From Gammaproteobacteria bacterium (GTDB lineage: Bacteria > Pseudomonadota > Gammaproteobacteria > Pseudomonadales > Azotimanducaceae): a stretch of 34,712 nucleotides of DNA. Below, piece after piece: positions 24,705-33,354 of the stretch (positions are counted from its first letter, which is position 1; every line of letters begins with the position of its first letter). The stretch covers positions 1 to 34,712 of the forward strand of contig JAPUIA010000149.1 in the NCBI GenBank assembly GCA_027297435.1, read 5' to 3'. The notes under the pieces are model-generated. The model did no database searches. It worked only from the letters and a program-made list of their open reading frames with translations, and had not been told where the DNA came from. Both the position numbers and the translations under genes were made by a program.

Positions 24705-25712
24705 CGCTTCCGGTTGTTGGCTGGCGATGAGCATGCTCGATACGTGTCCCTTGTCGTCCGCTTCCTGCCAGCGTTGCAAACGATCCTTGATGCGGTCGGC
24801 GGGACCGACCAGGTGACAAGCGTCGATCAGCGCCTCCGGAACCGCGGCCATCGCTTCGTCTCTGCGTCCCGAGAGGTACAGATCCTGGATCTTCGCGGCC
24901 GCCTCTTCGAAGCCGAGGCGCTTGGCATAGCTGTTGTAGAAGTTCTTGTCCCGCGCGCCCATGCCACCGATGTACAACGCCATCTGTCCGCGAATCGGCA
25001 CCATGCACTGTTCCACATCGTCACCCATGACGACCGTCACGAAGGGTGCCACGTCGAATTGGGTCATGTCCTTGTCACCCGCTTTGGCGAAACCTTTCTG
25101 GATCGGCTCGTCGAATACGTGAAATTGTTCCGGGTCCATCCACACCGGGAAAAACCCATCGGCGACTTCGGCCGCCGCCTCGACACCCTTGGGGGTAATC
25201 GTTGCGGCATAGATGGGAATATCTTCCTCGCAGTGCAGAATACTCTTGAGCGGTTTGCCGAGACCCGTTGCGCCCTCGCCAGTGTAGGGTAGCTGATACT
25301 GATCACCCTCGAAGGTGGCCGCGGCCTCGCGGGCAAAAATCTGCTTCATGATCTGAACGTACTCTTTCAAGCGAGTCACCGGTTTGCCATAGGGCACGCC
25401 GTGCCAGCCCTCCACCACCTGCGGGCCGGATGCGCCGAGTCCACAAATGAACCGGCCGCCGGAGAGTTCTGCCAGGCTCATGGCGGTCATCGCGGCCATG
25501 GCCGGAGTGCGCGCGGGCATCTGCATGATGGCGGTACCGACATTGATCTTGTCGGTCTGCGCCAGAATCCAAGCCGCGGGCGTCACCGCGTCGGAACCGT
25601 AAGCCTCCGCCGTCCAGATCGATTCATAGCCTAGGCTTTCGGCGTGTTTCACGGCATCGATCGGTATGCTCAACTTGCGTCCGGAATATCCGGAAATTAC
25701 GCCCAGCTTCAT
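24675..25712 (-). CDS. LLM-class F420-dependent oxidoreductase (Rv3520c-like)
   Basis: The 345-residue protein starts MKLGVISGYSGR. SIWTAEAYGSDAVTPAAWILAQT, then GTAIMQMPARTPAMAAMTAMSL and GRFICGLGASGPQVVEGWHGVPYGKP, are the motifs of the subgroup known as TIGR03559 (Rv3520c family). Members are predicted F420 enzymes in actinobacteria and some proteobacteria. The ATG at 25712 is preceded by AGGGGAACGACC; an upstream in-frame start at 25763 would add a hydrophobic leader that does not fit the family. It converges on the kinase gene with a 30-base overlap. The cofactor and substrate are not proven. Confidence 0.9.
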   Translation of the reverse strand: MKLGVISGYSGRKLSIPIDAVKHAESLGYESIWTAEAYGSDAVTPAAWILAQTDKINVGTAIMQMPARTPAMAAMTAMSLAELSGGRFICGLGASGPQVVEGWHGVPYGKPVTRLKEYVQIMKQIFAREAAATFEGDQYQLPYTGEGATGLGKPLKSILHCEEDIPIYAATITPKGVEAAAEVADGFFPVWMDPEQFHVFDEPIQKGFAKAGDKDMTQFDVAPFVTVVMGDDVEQCMVPIRGQMALYIGGMGARDKNFYNSYAKRLGFEEAAAKIQDLYLSGRRDEAMAAVPEALIDACHLVGPADRIKDRLQRWQEADDKGHVSSMLIASQQPEALQLIAETML

Positions 25713-25798
25713 GGTCGTTCCCCTATAGATTGCAAGATCGGAAACCAACCAACATACAAGCATGGCCGGCGGCGTACAACCTGAGGTTAAATTAAGGT

Positions 25799-26083
25799 TT
25801 AGGTGCGCGGAACGTCAAGACGCCGACTGAGATAGTCGATGATATCTCGCGACTCGTACAGCCACGCCACGCCATCGGCGTTTTCGATCCTGAGGCATGG
25901 CACGGTCTGTCGGCCTCCACCTTGTAAGAGCTCGAGGAAGGCTTCAGGATCGTCGAGGATGTCTCTCATCGGCATTTCGAGGCCGACAGATTGCAGAAAT
26001 TGCCTGACGCGATGGCAAAACGGACAAGTGTCATACTGATAGAGCGTGTAGGATTCCACGATGCTGCTGGTAAAATCGGCCAC
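25799..26083 (-). CDS. Glutaredoxin-like protein (GST N-terminal fold)
   Basis: The 94-residue protein has a thioredoxin fold with a dithiol CPFC motif (C20-P-F-C23) after the first strand. QTVPCLRIENADG contains the cis-Pro and LYESRDIIDYL the glutathione-contacting SRD turn. These features fit a glutaredoxin or a free-standing GST N-terminal domain that reduces disulfides with glutathione in the cytoplasm. It is divergent from the DsbA-like gene, with 41 bases between the starts, so one control region could serve both thiol proteins. Confidence 0.85.
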   Translation of the reverse strand: MADFTSSIVESYTLYQYDTCPFCHRVRQFLQSVGLEMPMRDILDDPEAFLELLQGGGRQTVPCLRIENADGVAWLYESRDIIDYLSRRLDVPRT

Positions 26084-26124
26084 ATGACCTTTTAGTTTTC
26101 TAGTTTAGTTCGGTAGTTACACCT

Positions 26125-26832
26125 ATGGCAAAACGCAAAGAAGATAAGGTTACTCGGATTCGCAACGCCATCCTGGCATCGTCCGCCATCGTCGTCGTGA
26201 TCGTCATCGGCTACGGAACCCTCTATAGCACCGGAGTCACGCAATCAGGAACCTTTGTCGAGGGCACGCATTACACATCCGTGGACAATCCGCAGCGACG
26301 TCGCCCGACTGATCCCATCGTGGTTACAGAGTTTTTCTCCTACGGTTGCATCCATTGTAAGAACTTCGATCCGTTGCTCGACGATTGGTTGCCAACCTTG
26401 CCGGAGGATGTGGTGTTCAACCGCAGTCCCGTCACCTTCTCACCCGCCTGGGCGATCCTTGGCCAGAGCTATTTGGCTCTGGAATCAGCAGGCGCGTTGG
26501 AAGCCAACCATCGACGCATCTTCCGCGCGATCCACGACAACCGCCGCCAATTCATATCCGCCGATATGGTCGCCGACTTCGTCGACGGCAGAGGCATCAG
26601 CAAAGACGAATTTCTGAAGGCGTACAACTCGTCAGCCGTACGCCGCGCGCTCGCCAACGGCGATGCGCGCCAGCGTTCGTTTGCAATCGCGTCTGTGCCA
26701 ACCCTCGTCGTGGCCGGCAAATACATCGTCAGCATGGACGTTGGCCGCCCTCAAGTCCTCGACGTGGTCGACCATCTGATCGCACTCGAACGGAACGAGC
26801 GCCAAACACAAGCCGCAGAAGGGCGCCTCTAA
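26125..26832 (+). CDS. Membrane-anchored DsbA-like thiol:disulfide oxidoreductase
   Basis: The 235-residue protein has a basic N-terminus, one membrane helix at about 15-36 without a cleavage site, then a periplasmic thioredoxin-fold domain. The active site is C75-I-H-C78 in FFSYGCIHCKNF, and SVPTLVV supplies the cis-Pro loop. A helical insert (about 115-180) is typical of DsbA. The CIHC dipeptide is close to the CPHC of DsbA, so an oxidant or DsbL-like role is likely. No DsbB is visible nearby. The ATG has no clear Shine-Dalgarno sequence. Its stop is 5 bases from the stop of the TonB receptor gene on the other strand. Confidence 0.85.
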   Translation: MAKRKEDKVTRIRNAILASSAIVVVIVIGYGTLYSTGVTQSGTFVEGTHYTSVDNPQRRRPTDPIVVTEFFSYGCIHCKNFDPLLDDWLPTLPEDVVFNRSPVTFSPAWAILGQSYLALESAGALEANHRRIFRAIHDNRRQFISADMVADFVDGRGISKDEFLKAYNSSAVRRALANGDARQRSFAIASVPTLVVAGKYIVSMDVGRPQVLDVVDHLIALERNERQTQAAEGRL

Positions 26833-26837
26833 CCGCT

Positions 26838-28958
26838 TCAAAAATCGTAGCTAACGCTAACCCCGACAACGCGTCGTTCGCCGTATTGGTAGTACGGCTC
26901 CGTAGCATAGAACTTGCGTGGGTCGTTACCGAAGCTACCGAACCCCCTGACGATGACGTCCTCGTCAGTCAGGTTGCGCCCCCAAGCCGACAGTTCCCAG
27001 CTGCCGATCAAGTAACGGAGACTTGCGTGCACGACTTCGTAATCCTGAGTCTTTTCCTCGTGGCGCGGCGATAGGTAAAACCGGTCCTTCCCTTCAGTCT
27101 CGAGGTTGAGCGTAAGGCTCTCCGATATCTGGAACTCGACCCCCAGCGCGAACTGGTATGACGGTGCATGCGCTTGCTCGCGGCCGTTCAGATCGACTGG
27201 GATACCGCTGTCAGAATCTGCGTTGGCGTGGCTGAAGCTCAGGAAATCATCGAATTCGGTTTCCAATAGTCCCAGGCTTCCGTAAATACCCACTACTTCG
27301 TGCGCATGCCAATAGAACTCGAGCTCAAGACCGTAGTTTGAGCCCTTCGCCGCGTTGGCGAAGTAGTCGGTGAACGTGCATGGGCACGAGCTACCTGCGA
27401 TCGGATCGACCAACGATTGCTTTACCTGGATCTCCTCTCGTTTCTGGTAGAACAATGCGAGCTGCGCCTGGAGGTTGCCTTCGAGCCACACGCCCTTGAT
27501 CCCGGATTCGAAATTCCACATATCCTCGGTGTCGAATTCACGAGCGTCGATGTCGAGTGCCGGATTGCTATTGACCCCTCCAGCCTTGTAACCACGGGAT
27601 ATGAGTCCGTATACCATCGTGCCTTCACTTAAGCTGTACTCGAGCGCAATGAGACCACCCCAAAGGGTCTCGCTGACGTCGTGGTCCACCGTGTCGCTGT
27701 CGGTATAGTCGGCTTTGCGATGCTCCAGGCGAAGGCCAGTCGAGAGGGTGAGCGAGTCGGAAAGCCGCGTATCGAGTTGGCCGTATACGGCGAGGTTGCG
27801 AGTTTCGAAGGTACTGGTGAAATCGGTTGGGAAGAACGTGTAGTTTCGCACCAACGACTCGTCCTGGTCGCGCCAGTAAATCCCCACCACCCAGTCGGTG
27901 CTCCCATTCAGGAACTGACCACCTTCATGAGACACCAGACGAAGGTCAATTGAGGCGCTGTCGCGATCTCGGGTGTAATCGTCGAAGGAAGAATACTCCC
28001 AGCCTTCGCAAGGCGTACCGGTACAGATGTCGACGAAACTCCAGTCTTCGTCGAATCCGTATTGCATATCGTTGTCGGCATAGCTTGCCACGACCTCGGC
28101 ATCGAACCCGTCACGCTGCCAGACCGCTTCGATTGCGACCGCCTTGGACTCGTGTCGGTCGTGCCCGGGTTCGTCGGATAGGGTATGCCGGGTGTTGTCC
28201 AGAGAAAACGCGTCGTAACCGTTGTCGATGTCGACGTACAACCCCGACAAACCCATTGAGAGAGCGTCTGTCACGTGAAATCTGAGTTTCCCTCGAATGG
28301 TCAACTCGTCGATGTTGTCGGTGTCTTCCTTGTCGAGGAAGTCATTGTCCACGAACCCATCGACTTCGTGATGCTGAATCGCGAGGCGATACCCCACAGC
28401 ATCATTTATGGGCCCGCTGAGGACACCCATTAACGTCTGGTAACCGTAGTCGCCGACGACAGCTTTCAAACTGCCTTCAAGCTGCTCGGAAGGGTCGTTC
28501 GACTTGAGGTTGATCAAACCGGCAAGCGCATTGGCGCCATACAGTGTCCCTTGCGGCCCCCTCAGAATTTCGATCTGTTTTATGTCGAGCGTCGATGCAG
28601 CACCGCCTATACCGCTGTAATCGATGTTATCGATCAAGATACCGACCGATGGATTCAGCGGTTCGATAAACTGGCTGCGCTCGCCAATACCGCGGATCTG
28701 AATGTAACGGCCACGCGAAGCACCACTCGAGTAATTCACGTTCGGCGCTAGGTTCAGCACCTCTTCTAGGTGACGAGCTTCACGACGGATGATCGTGTCG
28801 GCGTCGATCACACTTATGCTGCCAGGCGTTTTCAGAACATCAGCATCGCGAAATTTGGCCGTGACCACGATCTCCTCTAGGAATTCGCTGGCGTTCGCGA
28901 CGGAATTGCAGGTCGCTACCGCAAGAAACAGTACTACGTATCTTAAAGTGGAAGTCAT
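26838..28958 (-). CDS. TonB-dependent outer-membrane receptor, probably for thiamine
   Basis: The 706-residue protein has a signal peptide (about 1-23, cleavage after ANA), a TonB-box-like EEIVVTA at 28-34, a plug domain with SISVIDADTI, IQIRGIGERSQF and IEILRGPQGTLYGANALAGLINL, and a beta-barrel ending in the aromatic VSYDF. It should import a scarce large or charged nutrient across the outer membrane using the proton-motive force. A TPP riboswitch directly upstream on the same strand points to thiamine, its phosphates or a precursor as ligand. GAGG lies 6 bases upstream of the ATG. No other thiamine gene is visible in the window. Confidence 0.88.
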   Translation of the reverse strand: MTSTLRYVVLFLAVATCNSVANASEFLEEIVVTAKFRDADVLKTPGSISVIDADTIIRREARHLEEVLNLAPNVNYSSGASRGRYIQIRGIGERSQFIEPLNPSVGILIDNIDYSGIGGAASTLDIKQIEILRGPQGTLYGANALAGLINLKSNDPSEQLEGSLKAVVGDYGYQTLMGVLSGPINDAVGYRLAIQHHEVDGFVDNDFLDKEDTDNIDELTIRGKLRFHVTDALSMGLSGLYVDIDNGYDAFSLDNTRHTLSDEPGHDRHESKAVAIEAVWQRDGFDAEVVASYADNDMQYGFDEDWSFVDICTGTPCEGWEYSSFDDYTRDRDSASIDLRLVSHEGGQFLNGSTDWVVGIYWRDQDESLVRNYTFFPTDFTSTFETRNLAVYGQLDTRLSDSLTLSTGLRLEHRKADYTDSDTVDHDVSETLWGGLIALEYSLSEGTMVYGLISRGYKAGGVNSNPALDIDAREFDTEDMWNFESGIKGVWLEGNLQAQLALFYQKREEIQVKQSLVDPIAGSSCPCTFTDYFANAAKGSNYGLELEFYWHAHEVVGIYGSLGLLETEFDDFLSFSHANADSDSGIPVDLNGREQAHAPSYQFALGVEFQISESLTLNLETEGKDRFYLSPRHEEKTQDYEVVHASLRYLIGSWELSAWGRNLTDEDVIVRGFGSFGNDPRKFYATEPYYQYGERRVVGVSVSYDF

Positions 28959-29021
28959 TTCGGGCCTCGTTAACCTTCGTTAGTGAGACCGGATACATTA
29001 GAGCGGGGGGAACGTTTACGA

Positions 29022-29128
29022 TCCTATCCCTACGCCGGCATTATCCGGATCAGGTTCAAAGGGTCCGGTCCTGAATTCGCAGGACTCGCTCTCAGGCCAC
29101 ACAACTGCTGCGGTCGCCCCTTAGGTGA
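29022..29128 (-). ncRNA. TPP riboswitch (THI element)
   Basis: On the minus strand the conserved THI core is present in order. CTAAGGGG marks the P1/P2 start, CTGAGA (29095-29090) the pyrimidine-sensing bulge, and GTCCTG-CGAATT-CAGGAC is a perfect P3 hairpin. ACCCTTTGAACCTGATC (29064-29048) and GGATAATGCCGG (29046-29035) form the P4/P5 pyrophosphate helix, and GTAGGGA closes P1. The match to the consensus is nearly exact. It ends 63 bases before the TonB receptor ATG. No terminator hairpin with a T run follows, so control is probably at translation. High TPP should turn the receptor gene off. Confidence 0.95.
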
Positions 29129-29251
29129 CGCCATTATGGCACGGCGAAGACGCCTGTAAAAACATCTCGTGATAGGTCTTTAGAGGTGCCTTCAGTCGGC
29201 GTTCAGCTTCTGCGTCTAGGATGGCGTTAGGATTCAAAGCAGCTGGCGAAA

Positions 29252-29989
29252 ATGTCCGAATATCAAGATCTTATACAAGTCATCGCGCTCACCATGGGTG
29301 TCGCGTGGGCCAGTGGCTTGAATCTTTACGCTGCCGTCGCCGTTCTCGGGCTCGGCGGCGCCACGGGCTACATCGACCTGCCACCAACGCTCGAAATAGT
29401 GCAGGACCCGTTGGTCATACTGGGCGCAGGCGTCATGTACTGCGCAGAATTCATGGCTGACAAGACCCCCGGCGTCGATAGCGCTTGGGATGCGGTGCAC
29501 ACCTTTATTCGAATTCCCGCCGGCGCCGTGTTGGCTGCAGGTGCGGTTGGTGACGTTGCGCCGGCGTTGTCGGTCGCCGCGGGGCTACTCGGAGGTACGA
29601 TCACTGCGGCGACGCACGCGACCAAGGCAGGTGCCCGTCTCATGATCAACACCTCCCCCGAACCGTTTTCCAACTGGGCGGCCTCTATCGCCGAAGACCT
29701 AGCCGTGTTCGCTGGTCTATGGGCGGCGCTCAATCATCCCGTGCTATTCTTGCTGGCCCTCTTCGTGTTCCTGGTACTCATTTGTTGGTTGCTGCCAAAG
29801 CTGTGGAAAGGCATCAGTGGTGTGCTTCGCAAAATCGGCCGCTGGCTCGGATTGGTGGGCGATGCCAAAACCCAACGCCTCGACGAACTACAACGTCTAG
29901 CCGACACGGGCATATTGACCGAAACGGAACTCAACAACGCTCGGGCTCGCCTCGTCCTTTCAAGAGCTTCACCGGCTTCAACGACGTAG
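29252..29989 (+). CDS. DUF4126 membrane protein with C-terminal SHOCT-like segment
   Basis: The 245-residue protein has about five hydrophobic helices: MGVAWASGLNLYAAVAVLGLGG near the start, then DPLVILGAGVMYCAEFMADK, GAVLAAGAVGD, and two near 150-185. The ASGLNLYA and FMADKTPGVDSAWDAVHTFIRIPAGA motifs are characteristic of DUF4126. The C-terminal 30 residues (RLDELQRLADTGILTETEL) match a SHOCT-type short amphipathic domain, often found on membrane proteins. The function is unknown. It is divergent from the riboswitch-controlled receptor and 39 bases upstream of mrcB. Confidence 0.85.
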   Translation: MSEYQDLIQVIALTMGVAWASGLNLYAAVAVLGLGGATGYIDLPPTLEIVQDPLVILGAGVMYCAEFMADKTPGVDSAWDAVHTFIRIPAGAVLAAGAVGDVAPALSVAAGLLGGTITAATHATKAGARLMINTSPEPFSNWAASIAEDLAVFAGLWAALNHPVLFLLALFVFLVLICWLLPKLWKGISGVLRKIGRWLGLVGDAKTQRLDELQRLADTGILTETELNNARARLVLSRASPASTT

Positions 29990-30028
29990 TCGCCAACGAA
30001 TCGCACCTAACAACGTGCAGCCCGGTTC

Positions 30029-32326
30029 GTGGCTAAGTCGCAAGCCGTCCGTTCTCGAAAACGACCGCGTCGCTGGCTTCGGGCTACTCTAGCTGTCGGG
30101 CTGTGGACATCGCTGCTTGGGGCCTTGTTCGTGACCGGTTACCTGATGTACCTCGACCGGACGATCATCGAGACCTTCGAGGGACGCCGCTGGTCCGTCC
30201 CCGCAGTGGTATATGCCCAGCCGCTGGAGCTGTTTCCGGGCGCCGCCATTTCGCTCGACGACATGGTGCAGGAGCTCGAGCGTGTGGGCTATAGACAGAC
30301 GGCCGACGCTCGCACACCCGGCACATTCAAGCGTAGGGGCAACTCGCTCGCGATCTACGCGCGCGCATTCCGTTTCATGGAGCGCAATCGCAGCTCGCAA
30401 CTGTTGGAGTTGCGGTTCGCAGACAACCGAATCAGCAAGATCGTCAATCATGCTGGACAGCCTATCCCACTGGTGCGGCTCGATCCGCCGACAATCGGCA
30501 GCTTTTTCCCGTCCCACGGCGAAGACCGCATCGTGCTCACGCCAGAGCAGGTGCCAACGCTATTGACCGATTCGCTGAAGGCTGTCGAGGACAAAAACTT
30601 CGACCACCACGCGGGTTTCGACGTTGCGGGAATCCTTCGCGCGGTCTGGGTGAACCTCACTTCCGGCGAACTGCGTCAGGGCGGCAGCACGCTCACCCAA
30701 CAACTGGTGAAAAGCTACTACTTGGACAATCGGCGTACGTTCGAGCGGAAACTTCGCGAATTAGCCATGTCCGTCATTCTGGATGCTCGCTTCGACAAGC
30801 AGGATCTGTTGAACGCGTACGTCAACGAGATCTTCCTAGGACAAGACGGGGGCCGGGCAATCCACGGTTTTGGTCTAGGCGCACAGTTCTACTTCAACAA
30901 ACCACTGGGGGAACTCGCCGCGCATGAGATCGCGACGCTCCTCGCCGTCATTCGCGGTCCCTCCTACTACAACCCCTACCGTCATCCGGAGCGCGTGTTA
31001 CAACGCCGCGACAGAGTGTTAGGCATCCTGTTGCAGGACGGCATCATCGATGCAACCACATTTACGATCAGCACCACAGCACCCCTCGGCATCGTCGAAG
31101 GCGACCGGCGTGGCGGCGCGTACTACCCGGCCTACATGGATCTGGTGCGATCCAATCTCGCCGAACAGTACGACGACGCAATGCTGGCATCCCAAGGTTT
31201 GCGTGTGTTCGCTACCTTGGTGCCGAGAACGCAAGAAGCGGTGGCTGTCGGTATTCAGGACGCGCTGGGGCGCATCGAAAAAAGCCGCCAACTCGAGCCG
31301 AACACCTTGCAAGCGGCAGTCGTCGTGACAAATACCCAAACGGGAGAAGTATTGGCGTTGGCAGGCGGGCGGCATAGCGGCGTCGACGGTTACAACAGAG
31401 CGCTCAACGCCAATCGGCCAACGGGTTCGCTGTTGAAACCGGTCGTATACCTCACCGCGATCGAATCTGGATATCACTTAGCGAGCGTAATCGACGACGC
31501 TCCCATCTCACTCAGGATGTCCGATACCGACACCTGGTCACCACAGAACTTCGACCTTGAGGTCCATGGGCCAGTGCCGCTCGTGAGAGCACTAGGCGAC
31601 TCGCTCAACTTGGCCACCGTGCGGTTAGGCTTGCAGCTCGGGGTCGACAACGTAGCATCTAGATTGCAATCGCTCACAGGTCACGCTCCCGCCAACCAGT
31701 ATCCATCGCTGCTGCTCGGGGCCGAGTCGATGACCCCGCTCGAGGTTTCGGCCCTCTATGGCACCTTCGCAAGCGGCGGTTTCTACATGCCGCCAAAGGC
31801 CGTCATAGCCGTTCTCAATGAGGCCGGCGTACCCGTCACACACCACACCTTCACCTTGAGTCAGCGTATCGAACCGGCGACCGCAGCCGCTCTCAACCGT
31901 GCACTCGAGGTCGTCATGCGCACGGGAACCGGCCGTACGTCGAGGTTCTCCAAGTCTGGTGTGGCCGGCAAGACCGGCACTTCCGACGACTACAGAGACA
32001 GTTGGTATGCGGGTTTCGACGACACTCGCTTGTCCGTGATCTGGGTCGGCCGAGACAATAACGAACCCGCAGGGCTCACCGGCGCCGCCGGAGCGCTGCA
32101 AGTTTGGGACAGCATCATGGCGCAACTGCAGGTCGTACCTCTGACCCACCTGCCAGTCGACAATCTATACGAGGTGGAATACCAAACCGGTCTGCTGGCA
32201 CGAGCCGGCTGCGCCGACGTGGTCATCGTACCCATCCCGGATGACGCCGTTTTGCAGGCTAAGACGGGGTGTGGTATCACCACACAACTGTCGCGGCGGA
32301 TTCGAGCTTGGCTTCGAAACGACTAA
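30029..32326 (+). CDS. mrcB: Bifunctional penicillin-binding protein 1B
   Basis: The 765-residue class A PBP has a basic cytoplasmic tail and a membrane helix (about 17-40). A UB2H-like region (55-155) marks PBP1B rather than PBP1A. The GT51 glycosyltransferase domain has catalytic E187 in EDKNF, GGSTLTQQLVK at 218-228 and NEIFLG with E267. The transpeptidase has the SxxK motif S467-L-L-K470, S525-L-N527 and K648-T-G. It polymerises lipid II and cross-links peptidoglycan at the inner membrane. The reading frame begins with a GTG start. It overlaps the following lipoprotein gene by 19 bases, an order common in gammaproteobacteria. Confidence 0.93.
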   Translation: MAKSQAVRSRKRPRRWLRATLAVGLWTSLLGALFVTGYLMYLDRTIIETFEGRRWSVPAVVYAQPLELFPGAAISLDDMVQELERVGYRQTADARTPGTFKRRGNSLAIYARAFRFMERNRSSQLLELRFADNRISKIVNHAGQPIPLVRLDPPTIGSFFPSHGEDRIVLTPEQVPTLLTDSLKAVEDKNFDHHAGFDVAGILRAVWVNLTSGELRQGGSTLTQQLVKSYYLDNRRTFERKLRELAMSVILDARFDKQDLLNAYVNEIFLGQDGGRAIHGFGLGAQFYFNKPLGELAAHEIATLLAVIRGPSYYNPYRHPERVLQRRDRVLGILLQDGIIDATTFTISTTAPLGIVEGDRRGGAYYPAYMDLVRSNLAEQYDDAMLASQGLRVFATLVPRTQEAVAVGIQDALGRIEKSRQLEPNTLQAAVVVTNTQTGEVLALAGGRHSGVDGYNRALNANRPTGSLLKPVVYLTAIESGYHLASVIDDAPISLRMSDTDTWSPQNFDLEVHGPVPLVRALGDSLNLATVRLGLQLGVDNVASRLQSLTGHAPANQYPSLLLGAESMTPLEVSALYGTFASGGFYMPPKAVIAVLNEAGVPVTHHTFTLSQRIEPATAAALNRALEVVMRTGTGRTSRFSKSGVAGKTGTSDDYRDSWYAGFDDTRLSVIWVGRDNNEPAGLTGAAGALQVWDSIMAQLQVVPLTHLPVDNLYEVEYQTGLLARAGCADVVIVPIPDDAVLQAKTGCGITTQLSRRIRAWLRND

Positions 32327-32769
32327 CGCTCACTCTGTTGGTGCTGAGCTTGAGCGCCTGTGCGACCACGAGTTACGAACCGGTCGTCCATGAACCCGGA
32401 CCGTCGGAATCCGAGTCTGTACCGGATGTCGTTATCTCAGATACCAGTTCCGCTACCTTGGCGCTACTCGAAGACAGTCGCACGGCGGGTGCGCTTGGCG
32501 ATCACCAAGCCGCCATCAATTATCTAGAACGGGCAATTCGCATCAAACCGCGAGATCCCGAGCTGTGGATAAGACTGGCGGAGCAACAGGTTCACTCCGG
32601 TAATCTCGAAGTCGCGATTCAGCAGGCGCGGAAAGCGATTGCTCTTTCTGGAAAGCGGGTCGATTGGCAGCGAGCGGCTTGGCTCGTCATTGCTGATGCC
32701 GAGGAAGCCCGCGGGCGCCTTGAAGCAGCCGATGCAATCAGGCGCAAGTGGCGCACGATCAAGGGATGA
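32308..32769 (+). CDS. TPR-containing lipoprotein downstream of mrcB
   Basis: From a TTG start at 32308 the 153-residue product has a short basic N-terminus, a hydrophobic stretch and a lipobox LSAC with C18. A proline- and acid-rich linker and one or two TPR-like helix pairs follow (SRTAGALGDHQAAINYLERAI, then LAEQQVHSGNLEVAIQQARKAI). A GTG at 32269 would give a longer N-terminus that spoils the signal peptide, so TTG is preferred. The gene overlaps mrcB by 19 bases, and this pairing suggests an outer-membrane lipoprotein partner for cell-wall synthesis, though it is not LpoB by sequence. Confidence 0.78.
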   Translation: MASKRLTLTLLVLSLSACATTSYEPVVHEPGPSESESVPDVVISDTSSATLALLEDSRTAGALGDHQAAINYLERAIRIKPRDPELWIRLAEQQVHSGNLEVAIQQARKAIALSGKRVDWQRAAWLVIADAEEARGRLEAADAIRRKWRTIKG

Positions 32770-32834
32770 CTCTTAAATCATCGTTGCTTTCAAGCTCATT
32801 CTTTTGCTTGGTCAGATCAGAAGAGGAGCGAACC

Positions 32835-33224
32835 ATGAACTGGGACGCAGTCGGGGCCGTCGGGGAGATCTTGGGCTCGGTTGCGGTATTGCTGATTTAT
32901 CTGGCTACTCAGATGAAGCAGACCAACAGCGTATCTCGGTTCAACACAACCCGAGAAATCATGGGTCAGTTCGATGACCTCAATAGGCTGTATGGCACCG
33001 ATTCCACCATTAGGCAGGTTCTGGCGAAAAAGGGTGAGTTATCGGCCGACGAAAGCGAGCAGCTCTACACCTTTACACTGATGTACTGTAACGCTTGGGC
33101 TACCACTCTCGAAATCAGCTGGGCGGTGACGCACGCGCGGGCCGTGCCCCTGCGCACGCCTTCGAGCACATGCGTGGCACCCCGTAAAGTACGCGCGAAA
33201 ACCCAAGACATGTCAGTTGGCTGA
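32835..33224 (+). CDS. Small membrane protein of unknown function, possibly altered C-terminus
   Basis: The 129-residue product begins MNWDAVGAVGEILGSVAVLLIYLATQMKQ, one membrane helix then a soluble helical part (IMGQFDDLNRLY, VLAKKGELSADESEQLYTF). Its N-terminal two thirds resemble a widespread family of unknown function that starts in the same way. After about residue 98 (EISWAV) the sequence becomes arginine- and threonine-rich with no resemblance to the usual end, which suggests a frameshift or a 3' replacement. The ATG at 32835 follows GAGGAG; an upstream in-frame ATG at 32748 adds non-matching residues. Confidence 0.6.
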   Translation: MNWDAVGAVGEILGSVAVLLIYLATQMKQTNSVSRFNTTREIMGQFDDLNRLYGTDSTIRQVLAKKGELSADESEQLYTFTLMYCNAWATTLEISWAVTHARAVPLRTPSSTCVAPRKVRAKTQDMSVG

Positions 33225-33354
33225 CACTGCGCGCAAGGACGCACCCACATCTCGCATCGCACGCTTGTTTCGACTAGGCTTCGGCTCGGACGCCGCGCTA
33301 AGTTCACCCGGCGCGGTACGCCTGCAGAACCAACAATTCCAGGGGAGGAATACA

